DNA from: Candidatus Nitrotoga sp. CP45
Lineage (GTDB): Bacteria; Pseudomonadota; Gammaproteobacteria; Burkholderiales; Gallionellaceae
Length of the DNA: 64,000 bases
Assembly (NCBI GenBank): GCA_945874105.1
Contig: CAMCFJ010000002.1
Coordinates: 1 to 64,000 of the forward strand
Direction: 5' to 3'
Part shown: piece after piece, positions 25,065 through 33,520 of the stretch
How the letters are laid out: each line of letters opens with the position of its first letter
Numbering within the stretch: position 1 is the first letter of the stretch
Notes under the pieces: model-generated
Seen by the model: the letters and a program-made list of their open reading frames with translations, nothing else
Database searches by the model: none
Told to the model about the DNA's origin: nothing
Translations under genes and position numbers: made by a program

Positions 25065-26726
25065 CTATTTTGAGCGATATCTGGTCAGCACAATCACTGG
25101 TGCCAACCCAACCAGTACCAAAGCCACGGCGGGTAATGCAGCTCGGTTCCACTCGCCTCCCGAGGTCATCTCGAACACTCTCACTGCCAGCGTATCCCAT
25201 CCAAACGGTCGAGTCATCAGAGTAATCGGCATTTCCTTCATCACGTCTACAAATACCAGCGCTGCCGCCGTTAACAGGCCGCCACGCAATATCGGCAAAT
25301 GCACCTGGGAGATTAAGCTGACACCAGACACGCCCAAGCTGCGCGCAGCCTCATCCACGCTACGGGTAATGCGATGCATTTGACTTTCTATCGGGCTATG
25401 GGCCACCGCCAGAAAGCGGACTAGATATGCCAGAAGCATTACCATCAAAGAACCTTGCAAGAGCGGCGACTGCACCCAGCCCGCAGCCACTAAATGATAA
25501 TCCAGCCACGCTACCGGAATGAATATCCCCACCGCCAGCACAGCCCCCGGTAGCGCGTAACCAATAGTTGCAATACGTGCCGTCATGCGTAACAGCAAAC
25601 CGGGATGCTGGCGCGCGCTATAGCTCAATAACAAGGCAACAGCTCCTGCCAATAGCGCAGCGAAAGCGGCCAACGCCAACGAATGCCAGAAAAAATCCAG
25701 GTAACGCGCATCTAAATCTTGCTCCACTACTTCTGACGCCCACAGCAGTAACTGAGTGACCGGTATGATAAATCCGAGTGCCAGCACTGCCAGGCAAAAA
25801 CCGGTAGCCAGCCAAGCCCGGGTGCCCGTGAGCAAAATGCGAGCCTGGACGCTATGTTTGCCAGTCTGGGTATAGTGCATGCGTGTGCGGGTTTGCTGCT
25901 CTGCCAGCAACACCACCAACACGAACACAATCAGCAATGAAGCTAGTTGCGAAGCGGCTTGAAGCGAAAACAGCGAGAACCACGCCTTATAAATAGCAGT
26001 GGTGAACGTATCGTAGTTGAATACCGCCACGGTGCCAAAGTCCGCCAAGGTTTCCATCAGAGCCAACATCACACCGCCCACAATCCAAGGCCGCGCCATC
26101 GGCAGGGCCACCCGAAAAAACCCGGCTTCAGGCGAAAGTCCAAGAGACTGCGCCACCTCCAGCGCGTGTTTACCTTGGGTGAGAAAAGCATTTCTAGCAA
26201 TCAGATAAACATAGGGGTAGAGCGCCAATGTCATCACCGCGATGACGCCACCGCTCGAGCGTATCGGCGGAAACTCAATCGGCCCCCACCATTCTCGCGC
26301 CAGGGTTTGTACCGGCCCGGTAAAATCAAGCAAACCGATAGCGACAAATGCCGTCACATAGGCGGGAATCGCCAGCGGCAATAATAGTGCCCAGGAAAAC
26401 TGCTTGCGTCCCGGAAACTCACATACAGCCGTGAGCCACGCCAGGGAAACCCCAATTATCGCCACACCCAATCCCACTCCCAAAACCAGCCAAAAGGTAT
26501 TGGTCAGCAATTGCGGCAACTGGTATTCCACCAGATGCGCCCAGATTTCCAGTTCCGGCGTTAGCAATGAGCTAAGCACCACCACGACTGGAACCAAGGT
26601 GAGCATAGCAATCAGCAGCGCCGCCAGCACCCAACCGCTGGGTAAGCGGAACTTAAAAATAAAAGCGCCCGCTGTGGGCGCTTTTGCAATGGACACTTTT
26701 GCAATAGACATGGGCAATCGCTGCAT
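25065..26726 (-). CDS. fbpB: Ferric iron ABC transporter permease
   Basis: 553 residues, a fused two-module permease of about 12 helices. Each half carries an EAA loop: ALEVAQSLGLSPEAGFFRVA and DEAARSLGVSGVSLISQVHL. It forms the membrane channel for ferric iron delivered by FbpA. The first helix (GWVLAALLIAMLTLVPVVVV) needs a start near 26726 or a non-ATG start just before it. Odd: codons about 14-23 coincide with a terminator-shaped hairpin (26658-26685), 8 bp after the fbpA stop region, which should lower expression relative to fbpA. Confidence 0.93.
   Translation of the reverse strand: MQRLPMSIAKVSIAKAPTAGAFIFKFRLPSGWVLAALLIAMLTLVPVVVVLSSLLTPELEIWAHLVEYQLPQLLTNTFWLVLGVGLGVAIIGVSLAWLTAVCEFPGRKQFSWALLLPLAIPAYVTAFVAIGLLDFTGPVQTLAREWWGPIEFPPIRSSGGVIAVMTLALYPYVYLIARNAFLTQGKHALEVAQSLGLSPEAGFFRVALPMARPWIVGGVMLALMETLADFGTVAVFNYDTFTTAIYKAWFSLFSLQAASQLASLLIVFVLVVLLAEQQTRTRMHYTQTGKHSVQARILLTGTRAWLATGFCLAVLALGFIIPVTQLLLWASEVVEQDLDARYLDFFWHSLALAAFAALLAGAVALLLSYSARQHPGLLLRMTARIATIGYALPGAVLAVGIFIPVAWLDYHLVAAGWVQSPLLQGSLMVMLLAYLVRFLAVAHSPIESQMHRITRSVDEAARSLGVSGVSLISQVHLPILRGGLLTAAALVFVDVMKEMPITLMTRPFGWDTLAVRVFEMTSGGEWNRAALPAVALVLVGLAPVIVLTRYRSK
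26658..26685 (-). terminator. Intrinsic-terminator-like hairpin inside the fbpB start region
   Basis: On the minus strand a 10-bp perfect stem (AAAAGCGCCC/GGGCGCTTTT, loop ACAGC) is followed by TTTTATTTTT. This has all parts of an intrinsic terminator. It lies about 50 bp after the fbpA stop and within the N-terminal codons of fbpB. It probably ends most fbpA transcripts and lets some read through. Confidence 0.75.
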
Positions 26727-26734
26727 TTAGCTAC

Positions 26735-27763
26735 TTATTTATAATTGGCACGATCCATTAATTTAACTGCAGCGGCTTGCAATTCGCCTGCTTTAACCAC
26801 GTTAAGGGGGTTTTGCTTGAATTCGCCCCAAGCCGCAACCGTGGCATCAGACTTCACCTTGGGATTGACTGGATATTCCATGTTTACATCAGCAAACAGA
26901 TTCTGCGCTTTTTCTGAGGACAGCCACTCAAGGAACTTGACCGCCTCCGCTTGATGTTTGGCATGGCGAGTGATGCCTGCGCCGGAAATATTCACATGCA
27001 CGCCGCTGCCTTTCATATTCTGATTTGGCCAGAAAATCGCAAGCGGGAGGTTAGGCTTTTTCTTCATCAGGCCGCCGAAATAATAAGTATTGACCACCGT
27101 TATATCGCACTGCCCGGCGGCCACTGCGTCCATCGCCCGGGTATCGTCGGATACAGGAGATGTGGCGAGATTAGCCACCCAGGATTTCATGATCTGCTCA
27201 GTTTTAGGCTCTCCATATTCCTGGATCATCATCGCCACCAACGATTGGTTATAAACCGTCTTCGAAGTGCGCAAACATAAGCGCCCTTTCCACTTTGGAT
27301 TTCCCAAATCTTCGTAGGTAGAAAGCGCAACTGGTTTCACTTTATCCTTGTTGTAAATGATGGTGCGGGCACGCACCGACAAACCGAACCAACGGTTAGC
27401 CGGGTCCCGCAAATGTGCGGGAACATTATCTGACAGCGTCCTGGATTTCACTGGCTGCAATAGCCCCAGATTGGTTGCTTGCCACAGATTTCCGGCGTCT
27501 ACCGTAATCAACATGTCGGCGGGAGTATTGGCTCCCTCCGCTTTGAGCTTTTGTAGCAATGGCCCTGCCTTGTCAGTGAGGAACTTGATGGTGGTGCCGG
27601 TTTCCTTGGTATAGGCGTCGAATAGCGGCTTGATGAGCTGTTCGTTACGCTCCGAATAAACCACAATTTCATTGGCGGCGTAAGCAGTCATTGCCACCGT
27701 TAGCATGGAAGTAGCGGCAAGAATGCCGGAAAGACGATGTAAAAACGACAGGCGTTTGTCCAT
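26735..27763 (-). CDS. fbpA: Ferric iron ABC transporter substrate-binding protein
   Basis: 342 residues from the ATG at 27763 (GGAG about 11 bp upstream); an in-frame ATG 11 codons earlier is less likely. A signal peptide ending MTAYA is followed by NEIVVYSERNEQLIKPLF, typical of the FbpA/FutA type-II transferrin-like binding proteins. The tyrosine pair in NTYYFGGL matches the iron-ligand tyrosines of the family. It captures Fe(III) in the periplasm. It stands first in fbpA-fbpB-fbpC, downstream of a Fur-box-like site and upstream of a terminator-like hairpin. Confidence 0.93.
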   Translation of the reverse strand: MDKRLSFLHRLSGILAATSMLTVAMTAYAANEIVVYSERNEQLIKPLFDAYTKETGTTIKFLTDKAGPLLQKLKAEGANTPADMLITVDAGNLWQATNLGLLQPVKSRTLSDNVPAHLRDPANRWFGLSVRARTIIYNKDKVKPVALSTYEDLGNPKWKGRLCLRTSKTVYNQSLVAMMIQEYGEPKTEQIMKSWVANLATSPVSDDTRAMDAVAAGQCDITVVNTYYFGGLMKKKPNLPLAIFWPNQNMKGSGVHVNISGAGITRHAKHQAEAVKFLEWLSSEKAQNLFADVNMEYPVNPKVKSDATVAAWGEFKQNPLNVVKAGELQAAAVKLMDRANYK

Positions 27764-27832
27764 TTTTATAAACTCCGAAGTGTCAGTTGGATGCATTAAT
27801 TGAGAAGAAAACCGAGTATGCGCTAGTTAACC

Positions 27833-27853
27833 ACAAATGATAATAATTATCAA
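27833..27853 (-). promoter_or_regulatory. Fur box upstream of fbpA
   Basis: The AATGATAATAATTATC core matches the Fur consensus (GATAATGATAATCATTATC type) very well. It lies about 70 bp before the fbpA start, in the promoter region. With fur only 4 kb away, iron repression of fbpABC is likely. Confidence 0.75.
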
Positions 27854-27899
27854 ACGCGATAAAAGTATACTCCGTGTTACTTGTTGTTCTTGAAAAGCC

Positions 27900-28412
27900 T
27901 CAACTATCATCCCGAGCTACGGACTGAAGGATGCGCCGCGCGCCATTAAAGCGTTTCGCCCAATATCGCTCGCCCATGTCGGAGACCATCACACTCTCGG
28001 ATTTGCTGCTGGATGCGTGGACAAAACGGTTGTCGCCCAGATAAATGCCAACGTGGGAAAATGTGCGTTTCATGGTGTTAAAGAAAACCAGATCGCCAAG
28101 CTGAAGCTCAGCCCGATGAATTTTCATACTAGCCCGGCTAATCGCTAGTGCATTATGAGGGAGCAGTATTCCAGTAGCGACGCTGTAGACGTGGCGTACG
28201 AAGCCGCTGCAATCCATGCCGGTATCAAAAGACTGCCCGCCTAATTTATAACTCGTACCAATCAAACTCATGGCGTAGAGCAGCAATTCAGCACGCGGGC
28301 TATCTTCGGCTGTGGAAAGGATAGGCGCATCGTTCTTGACAACGTCATCCGCCCAAGCGGTATGGAACGTGCCTAGCAACAAATTAACCAACAGGATTAT
28401 TATTAAACGCAT
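27900..28412 (-). CDS. NlpC/P60 cysteine peptidase
   Basis: 170 residues from the ATG at 28412, giving a signal peptide (MRLIIILLVNLLLGTFHTAWA). NlpC/P60 domain with the catalytic Cys in GMDCSGFVRHVYS, His in FSHVGIYLGDNRFVH and the polar third residue downstream. Such enzymes cut peptidoglycan stem peptides in the periplasm. Divergent from the methyltransferase-like gene at 28611. Confidence 0.9.
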   Translation of the reverse strand: MRLIIILLVNLLLGTFHTAWADDVVKNDAPILSTAEDSPRAELLLYAMSLIGTSYKLGGQSFDTGMDCSGFVRHVYSVATGILLPHNALAISRASMKIHRAELQLGDLVFFNTMKRTFSHVGIYLGDNRFVHASSSKSESVMVSDMGERYWAKRFNGARRILQSVARDDS

Positions 28413-28610
28413 GCGAACAAAAGTAGGAATATAGGTAACAATTGGAAATTGACTTAGTGCACCACATTTTAACTTGAAACGGTTAGCCAGTGTCGCCGTA
28501 TAATAAATTACACTTTTACCAGGTTCGAGTTTGCAGGTTAAATGCAAAGATCAGATGGAACATAAGTGCAGTATCGTCACAACTTAACAATACTTTTGAA
28601 AGGAATCTTC

Positions 28611-29378
28611 ATGTTGACAACAAAATACTGCGTAACTGGACGGTGGCTTCCGACGTTAATCGCCAGCTTTGGTTTGGCATGGGGAGTTAACGGGTATGCT
28701 TCGCCTCAATTGGATAGTGTGCCAACTGTAAATGAGAGTTACCAACAGGCGGTTAACAGCCCAATACGGACCATTGAAGACAGGCGTGCTGATGCAACGC
28801 GCAAACCATTAGAGTTCCTGCAGTTCGCCCGAGTGCGGCCGGGTATGCTGGTAATGGATATTTCAGCAGGCGGGGGAAATACCTCGCAGCTACTCGCGCT
28901 GGCTGTTGGAAGCAAGGGTAACGTGTGGGCGCAAGGGGACCAACTACGGCCAGCACTCGCCAAACGATTGGCCGATCATCCCCAGTCGAACATCATTCCG
29001 GTAACAAGCACTTTCGAAGACCCTATACCCAGTGATATACCCAAGCTGGACTTGATTACCATCATCTTGAACTACCATGATATTGCCAATAAACCCGTTG
29101 ACCGCACCAAGCTAAACCAACGATTGTTTGATGCATTGAAATCTGGTGGACATCTCGTTGTAATCGATCACTCGGCAAAGCCAGGCAGTGGGGTTTCAGC
29201 AGCAAAATCACTCCACCGTATTGACGAAAAGGTCGTTGGGGAAGAATTTCTGAAAGCCGGTTTCCAACTCGAAGAAGAAAGTAACTTTCTACACAATTCG
29301 TCCGACCCTCGTGATCAAGCTTTCTTCAATATGAAAATTCCGTCAGACAAATTTGCCTTGCGTTTCGTCAAGCCTTGA
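28611..29378 (+). CDS. Exported class I methyltransferase-like protein, copy 1
   Basis: 255 residues; ATG at 28611 with AAGGA upstream. An N-terminal signal-like segment (LPTLIASFGLAWGVNGYA) is followed by ADATRKPLEFLQFARVRPGM and a SAM-binding-type motif I, VMDISAGGGNTSQLLA. Similar proteins are listed as 'predicted methyltransferase' (COG4798). The signal peptide implies periplasmic export, where SAM is not expected, so the activity is uncertain. It is followed by a clear paralogue at 29649. Confidence 0.8.
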   Translation: MLTTKYCVTGRWLPTLIASFGLAWGVNGYASPQLDSVPTVNESYQQAVNSPIRTIEDRRADATRKPLEFLQFARVRPGMLVMDISAGGGNTSQLLALAVGSKGNVWAQGDQLRPALAKRLADHPQSNIIPVTSTFEDPIPSDIPKLDLITIILNYHDIANKPVDRTKLNQRLFDALKSGGHLVVIDHSAKPGSGVSAAKSLHRIDEKVVGEEFLKAGFQLEEESNFLHNSSDPRDQAFFNMKIPSDKFALRFVKP

Positions 29379-29450
29379 TTGATAGCGGCATCCATTGCCA
29401 TGGACGCTTACCTTCACGCGTTTTGGACGTTAGGGCTACGCTAATCAAGT

Positions 29451-29531
29451 CCGTTCGCGTTGAGCTTGTCGAAACGCACTCCCTGCAAATCAATAATTTG
29501 CAAATGACTTCGACAGGCTCAGCCCGAACGG
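29451..29531. repeat. REP-like palindromic repeat
   Basis: Imperfect inverted repeat with arms CCGTTCGCG-TTGAGCTTGTC and GACAGGCTCA-GCCCGAACGG. The same arm sequences occur at 30566-30636. Between the tandem methyltransferase-like genes. Confidence 0.75.
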
Positions 29532-29648
29532 GGGGACTTGTTCAGCATTGCGTTAGTGTTCCTTGGTGTCTGTAGGCAAGCTCCAGATAAATGGGATGAC
29601 TGTTTTGCTAAAAAATAATCTACGCCCTGATATTTCTGAAAATTTTTT

Positions 29649-30431
29649 TTGATTGCACAAACCCGCTTGGCTGGCCGATGGGTACTGATGCTGATCGCCA
29701 TCTTTGGCTTTGTGTGCGGAGAATTAGCATGGGGGATAAACGCATACGCCGAGCCTGAATCAAGCAACTCGCGAACACTATCCGACATTTACCAACAGGC
29801 TGCTGGCAGCCCAATACGTACCAATGAAGACAAGCGTGCCGATGCGACACGCAAACCGGCTGAGTTCCTGCAGTTCGCCCAAGTTCGGCCAGGTATGCAG
29901 GTACTGGACCTCGCAACCAGCAATGGATACACGACTCAACTGCTTGCGCTGGTTGTTGGAAGCACCGGAACGGTATGGGCGCAAGGAGACAGTCAACGGC
30001 CAGCACTCATCAAACGATTGGCCGATCACCCCCAGTCGAACATTGTGCCGGTGATACACCCTTTCGAAGACCCCATACCCGATGCTGCGCCCAAACTGGA
30101 TTTGATCACCAACATCATGAATTATCACAATGGCAGCTACCTGTCGGTTGCCCGTCGTGCCAGGTTGAATCAGCGATTATTCAAAGCGTTGAAGTCTGGC
30201 GGACACCTCATCGTGATCGACCACGCCACCAAGCCGGGCACTGATATTTCAACAGCTAAGACGCTCCATCGCATTGACCAGGCTATCGTTTTGGATGAGC
30301 TTCAAAAAACCGGTTTCCGACTTGAACAAGAAAGCAACTTTCTTCGCAATCCGTCCGACCCTCGCAATCAAATTTATTTCGATATGGAAATACCGACAGA
30401 CAAATTCGCATATCGCTTCGTCAAGCCTTGA
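29649..30431 (+). CDS. Exported class I methyltransferase-like protein, copy 2
   Basis: 260 residues; the best start is TTG 29649, because it includes the hydrophobic export segment (WVLMLIAIFGFVCGELAWG); no ribosome binding site is obvious. It is similar to copy 1 along its full length (YQQAAGSPIRTNEDKRADAT; shared C-terminus FRFVKP/YRFVKP type). Motif I is degenerate: VLDLATSNGYTTQLLA replaces the GxGxG-like glycines. It may bind SAM poorly or not at all. A tandem duplication product that has diverged. Confidence 0.78.
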   Translation: MIAQTRLAGRWVLMLIAIFGFVCGELAWGINAYAEPESSNSRTLSDIYQQAAGSPIRTNEDKRADATRKPAEFLQFAQVRPGMQVLDLATSNGYTTQLLALVVGSTGTVWAQGDSQRPALIKRLADHPQSNIVPVIHPFEDPIPDAAPKLDLITNIMNYHNGSYLSVARRARLNQRLFKALKSGGHLIVIDHATKPGTDISTAKTLHRIDQAIVLDELQKTGFRLEQESNFLRNPSDPRNQIYFDMEIPTDKFAYRFVKP

Positions 30432-30484
30432 TGGATAGGCAAGCGTCCATTGCCTTGGATGGCGCGATGATGCACCCCGCAATC

Positions 30485-30543
30485 TCAGTAGATTCGAGAG
30501 CTGGCTCTCGCCGGATGACAGCTGCGATGTCAAGACTTTACCC
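30485..30543. repeat. Dispersed repeat, copy 1
   Basis: Nearly identical to 39264-39323 (CTCAGTAGA...GGCTCTCGCCGGATGACAGC...GATGTCAAGACTT). The two copies lie in the same orientation and bracket the accessory zone of toxin-antitoxin pairs, the IS and unknown genes. Confidence 0.8.
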
Positions 30544-30565
30544 AATACTATTTGGTTAAAGAAAT

Positions 30566-30636
30566 CCCGTTCGCCCTGAGCTTGTCGAAGGGCTCTGGGT
30601 GAGCGGCTGGTGGTTCGACCAGCTCACCACGAACGG
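30566..30636. repeat. REP-like palindromic repeat
   Basis: Second copy of the element at 29451-29531: CCCGTTCGCCCTGAGCTTGT on the left and a complementary AGCTCACCACGAACGG arm on the right. Short intergenic hairpin-forming element. Confidence 0.75.
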
Positions 30637-30749
30637 TTAAGCGAACAGCATGTAGACTTGGCTCCTTTTATTTTTTGCTCAAGACAAGCAAACGGAAATC
30701 AACCAAATCGAATTAAACAAATTGCACTTTATATCAAAACAGAGATAAA

Positions 30750-31082
30750 ATGATCAAGCCGATCCAATGGCTCGGCGATAGCCTGAAAAATGTCCGCGAG
30801 TTTTCTGATTCAGGACGCTACCACGTCGGACGAGAATTGCGCCGAGTACAGACGGGCGAAATGCCGACGGATTGGAAGCCAATGATAACGGTCGGGCTAG
30901 GCGTTGCAGAAATTCGGATACATGCCGAAAATGAATATCGGATCATCTACATCGCAAAATTTGAAGAAGCCATTTATGTGTTACACGGCTTCGCCAAAAA
31001 AACACAACAAACCTCGAAACGCGACATCGACCTTGCCGCAAAGCGTTACCGTGAACTGCAACAGGAAAGGACAAAAAAATGA
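30750..31082 (+). CDS. Type II toxin, RelE/HigB-like (Gp49 family)
   Basis: 110 residues. It resembles phage-derived Gp49/HigB toxins: IQWLGDSLKNVREFSD at the start, VGLGVAEIRIHAENEYRIIY in the middle and FAKKTQQTSKRDIDLAAKRY near the end. Family members are ribosome-dependent mRNA interferases. It overlaps the antitoxin gene by 4 bp; the toxin-first order matches higBA. Confidence 0.88.
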   Translation: MIKPIQWLGDSLKNVREFSDSGRYHVGRELRRVQTGEMPTDWKPMITVGLGVAEIRIHAENEYRIIYIAKFEEAIYVLHGFAKKTQQTSKRDIDLAAKRYRELQQERTKK

Positions 31083-31375
31083 ATGCACCTCTGAAAATAA
31101 CTAAGGGTAGTGGCAACGTCTTTCGTGATCTGGGATTCCCGGAAGGCGAAGCGCAGAACTTGCTGCTGAGAACCGACCTCATGATTAAGATTGAACAACT
31201 CATTAAAAAAAGCGGCCTCATTCAAAGTGAAGCTGCTAAAGTACTGGGCATAACTCAGCCCCGCATCAATGACCTGCTCAAAGGCCGCATCGAGAAATTC
31301 AGCCTGGATGCTCTGGTCAAAATGGTCGCCCGTGCCGGTATGGAAGTTAAAATGACGGTCAAGAAAACCTCATAA
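31079..31375 (+). CDS. XRE-family antitoxin (HigA-like)
   Basis: 98 residues. Central helix-turn-helix (LIQSEAAKVLGITQPRINDL) after FRDLGFPEGEAQNLLLRTDL, the typical N-terminus of this antitoxin group. It would neutralise the preceding toxin and repress their operon. ATG overlaps the toxin stop. Confidence 0.9.
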   Translation: MNAPLKITKGSGNVFRDLGFPEGEAQNLLLRTDLMIKIEQLIKKSGLIQSEAAKVLGITQPRINDLLKGRIEKFSLDALVKMVARAGMEVKMTVKKTS

Positions 31376-31524
31376 CAAAAACACGATCACTTGGAGCCAC
31401 AACATAACCCTATGCACCTGGACAACAAAGACTTTCAAACGGTTTGGCAATTAGCGCGCATTAGGTAATCCGTGCTTGGCCGTTCTAATTATATTTATCC
31501 ATTAATTCTGAAATATCATTAAAT

Positions 31525-33333
31525 ATGATAGCTCCAGGTATTGCAGTCAATGAAAGCGCACGGATCAACACCTTGCAGTCATTCAATATTCTGGACACTT
31601 CTCCAGAAGAACGTTTTGATCGCATTACCCACTTGGCCAGACATCTCTTCAACGTGCCCATCACCCTGATCAGCTTGGTGGACACAAACCGTCAGTGGTT
31701 TAAATCATATACGGGCCTTTCTATCGGCGAAACGCCTCGAAATATTTCCTTTAGCGGACATGCAATTCTGGGCGATGACATCTTCATGGTGCCTGACACT
31801 CTTTCCGACGAACGTTTTTACGACAATCCACTTGTTACGGGTAGCCCAGGTATTCGCTTTTACGCAGGATGCCCTCTGACAGCTCCGAATGGAAGCAAAC
31901 TGGGCACCCTTTGCCTGATCGATACCAAGCCACGCATATTGAATAACGAGGAACGCAAACTCCTACAGGATTTTGCCCGAATGGTTGAGCAGGAAATCTC
32001 AGAGGTTCAGATGGTAACCGTGGATGAGTTAACTACTCTACCTAACCGCCGCCCCTTCGAGGCACTTGCACAGCATGCATTGAAAGTTTGTCACCGTATG
32101 AAAAAATTTGCGCCTTTGCAGCTTAGGGAGCGTTCTATATCTCAAGGTTTGTGTACATCATGCGCCTATGTAGGTGAAACGAAAACCATAAGCAAAGGTA
32201 GCGTCAACACCGGAATCATACTTTGGTTTGTCTTCTTGATTCCGGGCTTTATTTATTCAATTTGGCGTTTTCTTTCCCGGCATGAGGTGTGCCCAATATG
32301 TGGTCAAGCAACCATCATTCCGGCTGACTCTCCCAAAGCCCAGAAAATTATTCGTGAAAGCCTAGAAACACAAGCCATGGTTGTGACCCCGGGTTTGAAA
32401 CAGCCATCGAAAGCAGCTGTTGGGGTAGCGAAAGTGGTTGGAAGAAATATGCAGGCCAGCAGCACACCTATTGCTTTCAGCAGCCAGCGCATTAATCTTA
32501 GACAGGCGGTCAAAAATATTGATGCACTACCTGCCATGCCTGTCATTGCGCAAAAGCTGCTGGCGCTCTCTATGGATAACGAAGAAGACGAACGGGAAAT
32601 GTTAATGCTGATCGAGCAAGACCCGCAAATCTCAGCAAAAATTATCGGGCTATCCAATTCAGCAAAACTTGGCTCCGCTCGAAAATCAACGTCAGTAAAA
32701 GAAGCCGTGATATTGCTGGGCATGAGCCGTGTCAAATCGATTGCAACTGGCATCGCCATCATGTCCTTGTCGACCAAAGTATCCACAGGTAAGCTTAAGA
32801 CACAGGATCTTTGGTTGCATAGTTTTGGCATTGCGTTTGCCATGCTCAGCATTGCCCGTGCCATGCCCGCAAAGATCCGTCCTAAGAATGACCAGGTTTT
32901 TTTGGCTGGCATACTGCACGACATTGGCTATCTTGCGCTTGCTTTCCTGGATCCCGAACGAAGCGACGACCTGCATGTCCTCTTGTTGTCAGAATCTGAA
33001 AGTCCTGTGCTGAGTATAGAACGGGAATTGCTGGAAATATGCCACGACGAATTGGGTGCAGAGCTAGCGCGCCACTGGAATTTGCCGGATGAAACTATTA
33101 CCGTGTTGCGCTACCACCACACGCCGGATGTGCCAGAAGCGGCAGCGGGACAGCCAATAATTCACATGATCAGCTTGGCAGAAAAGTTGCTGGCCTCCTT
33201 TGGTATTGACGAACACATCGATACCAACATCAGCGATAAGGATTGGGAAGTTTTGGGCATAGATCCGAGCAAGGCTGAGGAAATTGGGGTTGAAGTAGCT
33301 GAACAAGCGGAACAGGCTGCAGCAGCATATTGA
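31525..33333 (+). CDS. Chimeric GAF / truncated GGDEF / zinc-ribbon membrane / HDOD protein
   Basis: 602 residues. (1) GAF sensor, about 20-160 (NILDTSPEERFDRIT, IRFYAGCPLTAPNGSKLGTL). (2) Only the first about 30 residues of a GGDEF domain (VDELTTLPNRRPFEALAQHA at 166-185); the GG(D/E)EF site is absent. (3) A cysteine-paired ribbon around a membrane helix: CTSC (210-213), GIILWFVFLIPGFIYSIWRF, CPIC (256-259). (4) HDOD signalling domain, about 325-540 (LPAMPVIAQKLLALS, LLGMSRVKSIATGIAI, LAGILHDIGYLAL). It was probably built by fusion of two genes with loss of the cyclase. A signalling role without c-di-GMP synthesis is inferred. A single long frame, so not a simple pseudogene. Confidence 0.85.
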   Translation: MIAPGIAVNESARINTLQSFNILDTSPEERFDRITHLARHLFNVPITLISLVDTNRQWFKSYTGLSIGETPRNISFSGHAILGDDIFMVPDTLSDERFYDNPLVTGSPGIRFYAGCPLTAPNGSKLGTLCLIDTKPRILNNEERKLLQDFARMVEQEISEVQMVTVDELTTLPNRRPFEALAQHALKVCHRMKKFAPLQLRERSISQGLCTSCAYVGETKTISKGSVNTGIILWFVFLIPGFIYSIWRFLSRHEVCPICGQATIIPADSPKAQKIIRESLETQAMVVTPGLKQPSKAAVGVAKVVGRNMQASSTPIAFSSQRINLRQAVKNIDALPAMPVIAQKLLALSMDNEEDEREMLMLIEQDPQISAKIIGLSNSAKLGSARKSTSVKEAVILLGMSRVKSIATGIAIMSLSTKVSTGKLKTQDLWLHSFGIAFAMLSIARAMPAKIRPKNDQVFLAGILHDIGYLALAFLDPERSDDLHVLLLSESESPVLSIERELLEICHDELGAELARHWNLPDETITVLRYHHTPDVPEAAAGQPIIHMISLAEKLLASFGIDEHIDTNISDKDWEVLGIDPSKAEEIGVEVAEQAEQAAAAY

Positions 33334-33520
33334 TTGTCCAACAGCGTTCAATGCACTCCACATTGCTAATCTTCCATTTTATGATAAAGCTGCAAATTCG
33401 ACTCTGAAGTGTAATTTTTGTAATTGAATAATGCATGTCTGGCCGCTTTAATTGAAATTGCCAGCATCAAATACATCACTCTGTTTTGACTTGTGCGATT
33501 GAATTCCCTACTCTGACGAA

